A program made the position numbers and the translations under genes. A model generated the notes under the pieces. That model was not told the DNA's origin and did no database searches. It worked only from the letters and a program-made list of their open reading frames with translations. From Eggerthellaceae bacterium (lineage in GTDB: Bacteria; Actinomycetota; Coriobacteriia; Coriobacteriales; Eggerthellaceae), in contig DMNP01000224.1 of NCBI GenBank assembly GCA_003452695.1, positions 1 to 11,735 of the forward strand: DNA of 11,735 bases. The letters run 5' to 3'. Below, in pieces: positions 6,256 through 11,735 of the stretch (within the stretch, counting starts at the first letter, position 1; each line of letters starts with the position of its first letter).

Positions 6256-6483
6256 TCAGTACAAGAACACATCGGCAACCACGGCCGGCACCACGCCCTG
6301 CACATGATGCGAGGCAACGGACAGGGCGTGTTCCACGAGCAGACCATCCCCAAAGGCATGCCAGACCAGCGAAAGGGCAATCGTCGCGGACAGGAACCCC
6401 GCCGTGACGATGGCGAATTCGACCGTCGATTGCCCCAGCTGCGCGCGCGCCGCCCGAGCAGGCGGGCAACCGCGCGCCAGCAC
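6256..6483 (-). CDS. Short TadE-like pseudopilin (75 aa)
   Basis: A 75-residue pilin-like protein. The basic leader (VLARGCPPARAARAQLG, start read as Met) ends at G17, followed by QSTVEFAIVTAGFLSATIAL with glutamate E22 at +5, so it should be a prepilin-peptidase substrate. After the stem (about 21-41) only about 34 residues remain, much less than the other two TadE-like proteins here. The GTG start (6481-6483) lies 8 nt after the pilin stop, with AGGAAAGG just upstream. The same frame is open upstream across the whole pilin gene, so the start rests on the Shine-Dalgarno and on the unlike, Arg/Gly-rich upstream translation. It could be a TadF-like minor pilin. Confidence 0.78.
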   Translation of the reverse strand: MLARGCPPARAARAQLGQSTVEFAIVTAGFLSATIALSLVWHAFGDGLLVEHALSVASHHVQGVVPAVVADVFLY

Positions 6484-6491
6484 GCCCTTTC

Positions 6492-6725
6492 CTACAGGCT
6501 GTTTATCCCTTCTGCAATGGCGTTCCAAAGTTCCTGCAGGCGGGGACGGAACACGGTTATTGCCAGGATGGCGATAACCACGAGCACGCCGACCAGGATT
6601 GCGTATTCGGTCGTGCCCTGGCCCGCCGTCGACGACGCCAGGCTGCGCAAACGCGTTGCAATGGCCGCGCACCACCGCTGAGATTCCCGCACCGCTTGTT
6701 GCCCCCATCGATTTGTCGTTCCCAT
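6492..6725 (-). CDS. flp: Flp family type IVb pilin (major pilus subunit)
   Basis: The fibre subunit of the Tad pilus. A 77-residue precursor with a 35-residue leader ending in SSTAG, then the diagnostic QGTTEYAILVGVLVVIAILA: cleavage after G35, glutamate at +5 and tyrosine at +6, as in Flp pilins. The mature pilin would be 42 residues: a hydrophobic helix and a short amphipathic tail, FRPRLQELWNAIAEGINSL. The ATG at 6723-6725 is preceded by AGGTGG (6731-6736), 5 nt away. A TTG ten codons upstream is possible but has no suitable Shine-Dalgarno. The leader is long for Flp pilins, which usually have about 15-30 residues. It is preceded by the largest gap of the operon. Confidence 0.93.
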   Translation of the reverse strand: MGTTNRWGQQAVRESQRWCAAIATRLRSLASSTAGQGTTEYAILVGVLVVIAILAITVFRPRLQELWNAIAEGINSL

Positions 6726-6798
6726 TAGAACCACCTCTTCCTCTATCGTTTCCAAAGCGCATGTGCGCTCCTTTCCCCAAGTTAAAAAACGCGTCTCC
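6726..6798 (-). promoter_or_regulatory. 73-bp gap before the pilin with possible translational control
   Basis: This is the longest non-coding stretch inside the minus-strand operon. On the coding strand it has a 6-T run soon after the tadC stop, a near-perfect Shine-Dalgarno AAAGGAG (6768-6774) with an ATG 5 nt later (6760-6762) in the wrong frame for the pilin, a 14-nt palindrome (6756-6769) covering that ATG, and the pilin's own AGGTGG (6731-6736). No convincing -35/-10 pair was found. It may set pilin expression above that of its neighbours, but this is inferred from position. Confidence 0.35.
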
Positions 6799-7758
6799 CT
6801 AGAATCCGCCGACCATTTCCAGCAAAACCGGGCCCATGACCAACAGGAGCATGGCCGGCAGAATGAGGGTCCCCGTCGGCAGCATCATCTTCACGGGAGC
6901 CTTTGCCACGCGCTCTTCCAGAGCCGTGCGATACGCTGCGCGGGACTGGGCGGCCGCTTCCTCCAGCGACCCTGTAAGGGCAGAGCCGAAACGCAGGTTT
7001 CGCACGACGCTTTCCACGATGCGCTCCAGCTGATCGCAGTCGTACGACGCGGCCAGATCGCGCAGCGCCTCCTCGCGCGTCATGAGCCCGATTGCCCAGC
7101 ACCGGCATGCTTTCGCGCACGATTGGGCGAAGGCGTTGTCGAAGTGCTCGCCATACAGCGCGAAACTCCGGTCGAAGGTAAGGCCGCTTCGCAGTCCCAG
7201 CGCCACCACCTCCAGCATCTCGGAGAGATGCCGCTCGGCGCACAAGCCGCGCTCGCGACGCGCGGAGCGCACGGCGCGCAGGGGCATCGAGCAGCCCATC
7301 ATGGCTCCGGCGCACCCCAACAGCACGGCAAACGGAAGCGAGAACAAGGCCCCGAACACAGCCCCCGCCAAGGCACCGACAATGGCCAGGCGCACGCGCG
7401 CTTCGCAAAACGCGGATGGCGTTATCGACTTCGCGCATCCTGCGGCAGCCGCCTCTTGCACGTAGCGCTTGCCAGCGCGCGTCTCGCCGGCGCGCTTTCC
7501 CTTCACGCTCGGGCAAATGGGCTCGGTCGACCCCATGAACAGACGGCGGGTGAGGCCCGCGCAATAGCGCAGGCTCCAGCTTCCCGAATCCCCCGGAGCC
7601 AGCATGCGACGCGCATTGGCCACGTCTTCCCCCAAGGCGGCCACGCGGCGCCGGGAACGGAGCCTTCGCTCTTCGCGCAAGCGCACGAGCAAGCCCGCCG
7701 CCAGCCCACCGCACACGCACGCCGCAATCCCGAGAATCGCGATTGCCACCCCGTTCAT
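6799..7758 (-). CDS. tadC: TadC-like inner-membrane platform protein (GspF/T2SF family)
   Basis: A 319-residue membrane protein that pairs with TadB to form the platform on which TadA acts. A first membrane segment spans about 4-25, a central hydrophobic pair about 123-157, then the cytoplasmic helical T2SF domain (about 175-290), including SEMLEVVALGLRSGLTFDRS (179-198), and a C-terminal membrane segment, MMLPTGTLILPAMLLLVMGP (291-310), with the proline and glycine-proline pattern typical of TadC. Start ATG 7756-7758 overlaps the tadB TGA as ATGA and has a GGAGGGAG Shine-Dalgarno. The stop is TAG at 6799-6801, followed by the only sizeable gap in the operon. The linker at about 60-120 is unusually cysteine- and basic-residue-rich. 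Confidence 0.93.
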   Translation of the reverse strand: MNGVAIAILGIAACVCGGLAAGLLVRLREERRLRSRRRVAALGEDVANARRMLAPGDSGSWSLRYCAGLTRRLFMGSTEPICPSVKGKRAGETRAGKRYVQEAAAAGCAKSITPSAFCEARVRLAIVGALAGAVFGALFSLPFAVLLGCAGAMMGCSMPLRAVRSARRERGLCAERHLSEMLEVVALGLRSGLTFDRSFALYGEHFDNAFAQSCAKACRCWAIGLMTREEALRDLAASYDCDQLERIVESVVRNLRFGSALTGSLEEAAAQSRAAYRTALEERVAKAPVKMMLPTGTLILPAMLLLVMGPVLLEMVGGF

Positions 7759-8732
7759 GACACTCCCTCCACTGCCAGGGCCCTGCGCACGAGCAGGATG
7801 CCCGCAACCTGCATGATCACCGCAAGGGCAAGCAGCGCGTACCCGAACGGGCTCGTGAAGAACGGCATGAGGAAATCGGGACTTACCAAAGAAAATGCGC
7901 AGATCAGGATGATCGGCATTACCGACACGATGCGGGCCGACAGTTTCGCCTGAGCTGTTTGCACACGAAGCGACCGGCGCAGCGAGAGCTCTCCCTTCAC
8001 GGCATCGTTGGCGGCGTCCAACACTTGCCGCATGGCGCCGCCGCTCTGGTGCTGCACGTCCAGGGCCACGGCCACGAAGGCCAGCTCGGAGGCCTGCACC
8101 GCAGAGCGAATTTCGGCAAGAGCCGCATCGGCACCCGACCCCATTTCAAGCAAATGCGCGCTTCGGGCGAAGGTCTTTCCCAACGGGCCCGGCACATCGC
8201 TTGCCACCTGCCGGAACGTCTGAAGCAGCGTGAGTCCCGAACCGAAGCAGGCCGACATCGATTCCAGCGCGTCCGGAATGGACTCGCGCACTTCTTCCAG
8301 GCGCCGATCGCGCAGGCTGGCAGCATACAGCACGCACGCGACGCAGCAGCACGCCGCCGTTGCAACCGCAGCCAGGAAACCGCCCGCCACGATGCCCGCC
8401 GCGACTGCAACGACCAATATGGCCACGATGGCCACAGACATGGCCGACTCGCGCGTTACGCCAATCCCGTGCAAGGTAAGATTCGACACCGCCTCGTCCA
8501 CCAGGTTTCGAACCCGACCGATACGCAGCACGGCGCGGGCGGGCGGCATCGAGAAGGCGAACCCGTTGCGCAGCCTCCACGCAACAAGGCCCGACACCGT
8601 TCCCGAATCGCCCTGGGCAATCGCCGATGCACGATGTCGGCGCACCCCCGCAACCGCCATCGCCGCCACGGCACATGCGCTTGCGAAGCCAGCAAGACAA
8701 GCCGCTATTCCGAAGAGCATGCTTGCTTCCAT
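7755..8732 (-). CDS. tadB: TadB-like inner-membrane platform protein (GspF/T2SF family)
   Basis: A 325-residue membrane protein. Membrane segments are at about 5-30, 98-138 (a helical hairpin), 267-284 and 297-315. The T2SF domain lies between them (about 150-265), with SIPDALESMSACFGSGLTLL (151-170) and VQHQSGGAMRQVLDAANDAV (226-245), both strongly typical of TadB. The ATG at 8730-8732 has an ideal AGGAGG Shine-Dalgarno (8740-8745, spacing 7) and overlaps the end of tadA by 28 nt; an internal ATG at 8718-8720 is a weaker alternative. Ends in an ATGA overlap with tadC. Confidence 0.94.
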   Translation of the reverse strand: MEASMLFGIAACLAGFASACAVAAMAVAGVRRHRASAIAQGDSGTVSGLVAWRLRNGFAFSMPPARAVLRIGRVRNLVDEAVSNLTLHGIGVTRESAMSVAIVAILVVAVAAGIVAGGFLAAVATAACCCVACVLYAASLRDRRLEEVRESIPDALESMSACFGSGLTLLQTFRQVASDVPGPLGKTFARSAHLLEMGSGADAALAEIRSAVQASELAFVAVALDVQHQSGGAMRQVLDAANDAVKGELSLRRSLRVQTAQAKLSARIVSVMPIILICAFSLVSPDFLMPFFTSPFGYALLALAVIMQVAGILLVRRALAVEGVS

Positions 8733-10024
8733 TCACGCACCTCCTCTTCGCTCGCAATTCCATAAAATGCCAGTTCGTTCACCCAATCGGGCGTCGTCGC
8801 CCAGCTACCTGCATCAGCGCCGCGGGAACGCTCGTATATCGGCTCTGCCAGGCAACGGCCCTGGCTCCAATCGAAACGCAGCGACACCACTTCGGTAACG
8901 CGTCGCTCCCCGCCCATATCGCGCTGCGTCTGAACGACCAGGTCTATTGCGCTGGCGATGTTCGCTTCGATTACATCCACCGGAAGGTCCGCCGCATAGC
9001 GCACCATGGTCGTAAGGCGCGACACGGATTCCGCCGGCGAGTTCGCATGCAGTGTCGTCAACGAGCCTTCGTGCCCGGTATTCATGGCGGTAAGCATGTC
9101 TATGGCCTCTTCGCCACGGCACTCGCCCACGATTATGCGGTCGGGCCGCATGCGCAATGCGTTGATCACGAGGTCGCGTATGGTTACCTCGCCGCTGCCC
9201 TCGGCATTGCGGGGGCGCGCCTCCATCCGGGCCACGTTCGGATGCTCGAAAAAGCGCAGCTCCGCCGAGTCCTCGATGGTCACGAGTCTCTCGCCTGGAG
9301 GGATGACGCACGAAAGCGCGTTCAGCAGCGTCGTCTTCCCGCTGCCCGTGCCGCCGCACACCGCAATGCTCTTGCGCGCCCGCACCGCCCACGCCAGAAA
9401 CGTGTGCAACGCCCTATCCACGGTTCCGGACTGCTCCATTTCCTCGAGGGTTATCACATGGCTGCTGAACTTCCGTATGGTCAGGTAGGGGCCGTCCATG
9501 GCAATCGGAGGCACGACCGCATTCACGCGGTGGCCCTGCGGCAAGCGGGCGTTCACCATGGGGGACGCCTCGTCTATCCGGCGCCCGAGCGGTCCCAATA
9601 TGCGGTCTATCAGCGCACGCAGCTCCGCTGCGTCGGCAAATCGGCGCTGCGATTGCGCAAGCTTGCCACCGCGCTCGTAGAACACTTTGGCAGGGCCGTT
9701 CGCCATGATCTCGGTTATGCTCTCGTCTTCCAGCAAGTCTTCCAGAATCCCGTATCCAAACAGGGCGTCGATAAGCTGGGCCTGCAGCCTTTCGCGCGCT
9801 GCCGCGTCCACATACGCCCATTCCTGTCCGTCGAACGCGCGCCGACAGGCGCTGCGCACCTCGTTCCTGGCTCGCTCGGGGTTTTCCTGCGACAGCTGGG
9901 CCAAGTCGTCGATGCTCACGACCTCCTGCACCTGGCGCTTCAGCGCCGCCAGAAGGGCATCGTCGGTAGCCGGGGCTTCCACCCGCGCGTTTCCGGCACG
10001 CTGCACCCGCTCGTATAGACTCAC
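8705..10024 (-). CDS. tadA: TadA/CpaF secretion ATPase of the Tad pilus
   Basis: The hexameric motor ATPase (VirB11/GspE superfamily) that drives Flp pilus assembly at the cytoplasmic face of the platform. The 439-residue product has an N-terminal domain (about 20-190) containing LFGYGILEDLLEDESITEIM, then Walker A GGTGSGKTT (224-232, lysine 230), the Asp box TIEDSAELRFF (249-259), Walker B RIIVGECRG (296-304, glutamate 301) and the His box TGHEGSLTTLHANS (316-329). All key residues are present, so it should be active. The start is taken as GTG 10022-10024, which forms a GTGA overlap with the tadZ stop; an in-frame GTG three codons upstream is possible. The frame stays open for over 100 codons further, but that Arg/Ala-rich stretch is a shadow of tadZ. 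Confidence 0.96.
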   Translation of the reverse strand: MSLYERVQRAGNARVEAPATDDALLAALKRQVQEVVSIDDLAQLSQENPERARNEVRSACRRAFDGQEWAYVDAAARERLQAQLIDALFGYGILEDLLEDESITEIMANGPAKVFYERGGKLAQSQRRFADAAELRALIDRILGPLGRRIDEASPMVNARLPQGHRVNAVVPPIAMDGPYLTIRKFSSHVITLEEMEQSGTVDRALHTFLAWAVRARKSIAVCGGTGSGKTTLLNALSCVIPPGERLVTIEDSAELRFFEHPNVARMEARPRNAEGSGEVTIRDLVINALRMRPDRIIVGECRGEEAIDMLTAMNTGHEGSLTTLHANSPAESVSRLTTMVRYAADLPVDVIEANIASAIDLVVQTQRDMGGERRVTEVVSLRFDWSQGRCLAEPIYERSRGADAGSWATTPDWVNELAFYGIASEEEVREWKQACSSE

Positions 10025-11364
10025 GACCTCCACCCCCGCTTCCGTCCCCCATGGCGACCGCGCCTGCGGCCCTGCTTCTTCTCGGGCTCCGTGGCCTGCG
10101 GCTCGGGCAGCTCCATGCGCCGTGAACCGTTTGGCAGCAGCTGGCGCAGCACGCGCTCGAGGCTCTTGCAGAACGCGTTTCCCGAGCGCAGGAGCTCTGC
10201 CGGCTCCCCGGCGCCCAGGCATTCCTCCACCTCGGGGCCGCCATCCTCCAGCTCGTGCACCTGGGCCCCTTGCAGGGCATACGAAACGTCCAGGGCCGAA
10301 AGCGATGCGCCTTTGCGGCAGCGGTTGACGGCGAACTGGAACGGCCCCGTGGCTATGCCGCAGCGCATGCACAGGTCGAGCGCATGACGGCAGGCGCGCA
10401 GGGAAGAGGCGCGTTGATCAACCAGAAACAGCGCTGCCGAGCTGCGCTCGAGCAGCGCTGCATGGTAATCGGCCCACGCCGCCCCCGTGTTGGCTATGAC
10501 GACGTCGAAGGCCCCGGAAAGCTCGTCCACGATGCGCGGCAAGTCGTGCGCCATCGGCTCGGCCGCTTCCAGCCGAGCCGGGGCGGCAAGAACCATCGGA
10601 TTCCTGTTCAATGCAAGCTCCTGCTCCAAGCGGTCGGGACGCGAAAGCGCCTCGTCGATGCCGAGGGCCCCTTCCGCTCCCGCCAGGATTGCAACATCGC
10701 CGAATTGCAGGTCGTAGTCCAAGAGCAAGGTGCGGTATCCCATGGCGCACGCGATGAAGGCGCCAACGACCGCAACGGTGCTTTTGCCCGCGCCCCCGCT
10801 GCCGCTTACGACCGGCATCACGAATCCGCGCGATTGGGTGGCCGTTGACAGGCGGGCCATCTGAAGGCCTGTTGCGGGAAGGGCCAGGGGGGCCTGCACC
10901 GCGCGCTTGTCGCTCCCCTCCTTTTCGACTGCAACGGCGGCGAGCTCCTCGGCGGCGACGGGCTTGCCCGCGGCGGGCCCCGTGTCATCGGCTTTCGAGA
11001 TGCGCGATTTGGCATCGGCGTAGCACCTGGCGAAAGCGCTGCATTCCAGCACCTCGTCAATCGATGCGGTATGCGCCCGGCTGCGAAGCGACCCGCAGCG
11101 CTCGAACGCGAGCAGCCTGACGACCAGATCGGGACGATCGGCCTTCAGCGTGGCTGCCAGGTTTATGGGGTCCACGTCTTCGGACGAGGCGACCCACGCT
11201 TCGCCGATGTCGTCGTTCCCCGAAATCGCCTTTCGCGCCTCTTCGCCCGTCACGAACACGTCCAGCCACGGCTGGGATTGCAGGGATTCCCCGTCCAGGC
11301 CGATCAGCTCGGGGTTGCTCGCCGTTGGCCCGTCCACGCAAAGCGCAATTCTCCCGCGCCTCAT
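10021..11364 (-). CDS. tadZ: TadZ/CpaE-like localisation ATPase
   Basis: A 447-residue MinD/ParA-superfamily protein that positions the Tad machine in the cell. The N-terminal 110 residues resemble the atypical receiver domain of CpaE/TadZ, followed by an Ala/Glu-rich linker (about 125-180). The ATPase domain starts with VVSGSGGAGKSTVAVVG (185-201), then LLLDYDLQFGDVAIL (213-227), very typical of CpaE. The catalytic lysine K194 is present, but the signature lysine that normally precedes the GG is a serine (S189), and the usual acidic residue of the later beta-strand FDVVIANTG (286-294) is asparagine (N292). The C-terminus is strongly basic (about 429-446). ATG at 11362-11364 overlaps the upstream TGA as ATGA and has an ideal AGGAGG (11372-11377, spacing 7). 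Confidence 0.92.
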   Translation of the reverse strand: MRRGRIALCVDGPTASNPELIGLDGESLQSQPWLDVFVTGEEARKAISGNDDIGEAWVASSEDVDPINLAATLKADRPDLVVRLLAFERCGSLRSRAHTASIDEVLECSAFARCYADAKSRISKADDTGPAAGKPVAAEELAAVAVEKEGSDKRAVQAPLALPATGLQMARLSTATQSRGFVMPVVSGSGGAGKSTVAVVGAFIACAMGYRTLLLDYDLQFGDVAILAGAEGALGIDEALSRPDRLEQELALNRNPMVLAAPARLEAAEPMAHDLPRIVDELSGAFDVVIANTGAAWADYHAALLERSSAALFLVDQRASSLRACRHALDLCMRCGIATGPFQFAVNRCRKGASLSALDVSYALQGAQVHELEDGGPEVEECLGAGEPAELLRSGNAFCKSLERVLRQLLPNGSRRMELPEPQATEPEKKQGRRRGRHGGRKRGWRS

Positions 11365-11735
11365 TGCACATCCTCCTCGACTTCCGCTCCTGCTGGCGCG
11401 TCTTCTTCCGCCGTCGGTGCGTCGCCCTCGACAGGGCTGCGAACCGGCGAGGCTTCCGCAGCCGCGCTTGCGCTCAGCGACTTCCTGGCGCCCGACGCAT
11501 CTTGCGAAACAGAATCCGCATCCGGAGATTGCGCCGAAGCGCTCCCGCCGACCTGCGCCCCGGCTTCCCCCTCCTGCACACCGCGGCCTCCCGGCACTAC
11601 GAAATACAGCGAGGTCCTGTTTGCCGCAGCGATGATCTCCTGAACGCGTTCTGGATCGACGGCGAGGGTCACCCACCCCGAGCTGCCCGACGCCGAAGAC
11701 GCCGAAGCGCTGAGCGAAGCGTCGAGCACGACCAC
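11361..11735 (-). CDS. cpaB: CpaB/RcpC-like Flp pilus protein, C-terminal part (5' end outside window)
   Basis: The frame is open to the right edge; 124 residues plus the stop are visible. GWVTLAVDPERVQEIIAAAN followed by RTSLYFVVPG is the kind of strand-helix-strand seen in the C-terminal region of CpaB/RcpC proteins, and the gene sits immediately before tadZ, the normal place of cpaB in monoderm Tad operons. The N-terminal anchor and SAF domain would lie outside the window, so identification rests on this short match and on context. The last 75 residues are a low-complexity tail rich in Ala, Ser, Glu and Asp, ending in EVEEDVQ. The GTG at 11733-11735 is probably an internal valine. The stop forms an ATGA overlap with tadZ. 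Confidence 0.72.
   Translation of the reverse strand: MVVLDASLSASASSASGSSGWVTLAVDPERVQEIIAAANRTSLYFVVPGGRGVQEGEAGAQVGGSASAQSPDADSVSQDASGARKSLSASAAAEASPVRSPVEGDAPTAEEDAPAGAEVEEDVQ

Noticed and set aside
6785-6792. T-run after tadC as an intrinsic terminator
   Set aside because: There is no stable GC-rich hairpin directly before the six Ts on the coding strand.
8627-10018. 463-residue plus-strand open frame opposite tadA and tadB
   Set aside because: It is antisense to unmistakable TadA motifs (Walker A, Walker B, His box); its composition is Arg/His-rich and it has no motif of its own.
1-11735. CRISPR arrays, tRNA or rRNA genes, insertion sequences, phage genes
   Set aside because: Read by eye, I found no regularly spaced repeats, no transposase or integrase proteins and no recognisable tRNA or rRNA sequence; the coding density leaves little room for them.

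Overview
The window is GC-rich, intact, gene-dense DNA, most likely from a high-GC actinobacterium of the Coriobacteriia (Eggerthellaceae-like gut bacteria). That assignment is an inference from base composition, a monoderm-style Tad locus with no secretin gene in view, and the style of the proteins; nothing in the window fixes a genus. There are two blocks facing each other: a short plus-strand block at the left (1-1710) and a long minus-strand operon filling the rest (1890-11735).

Left block: the 3' part of a threonine synthase gene (thrC) enters from the left edge, beginning exactly at the PLP-lysine motif. After a 162-bp gap holding an extended -10 promoter and a leader with two perfect hairpins, there is a small stand-alone winged-helix regulator that resembles the DNA-binding half of ModE. 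A 179-bp convergent intergenic region follows, with a perfect 15-bp inverted repeat at 1817-1866 that may act as a terminator for both strands.

Right block: a Tad (tight adherence, type IVc/Flp pilus) operon read right to left. In transcription order it holds the 3' end of a CpaB/RcpC-like gene (cut by the right edge), tadZ/cpaE, the motor ATPase tadA/cpaF, tadB, tadC, the Flp pilin, three TadE-like pseudopilins, a large 730-aa TadG-like protein, a 169-aa predicted exported protein of unknown function, a DUF192 protein and a small zinc-ribbon protein. Nearly every junction is a 4-nt ATGA or GTGA overlap or a slightly longer overlap, so the genes look translationally coupled; the main gap (73 bp) lies just before the pilin, where a separate expression signal would be expected.

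How it works together: TadZ should localise the machine, TadA powers it, TadB and TadC form the inner-membrane platform, Flp is the fibre subunit, and the pseudopilins and TadG-like protein prime or decorate it. A prepilin peptidase (TadV/CpaA) is not in the window and should lie upstream or elsewhere. The least explained part is the distal end of the operon (1890-3114) together with the TadG-like protein: a large protein carrying Cys pairs and no visible vWA domain, a four-cysteine exported protein, a DUF192 protein without its own signal peptide, and a zinc-ribbon protein. These are the best candidates for undescribed accessory factors of this pilus.
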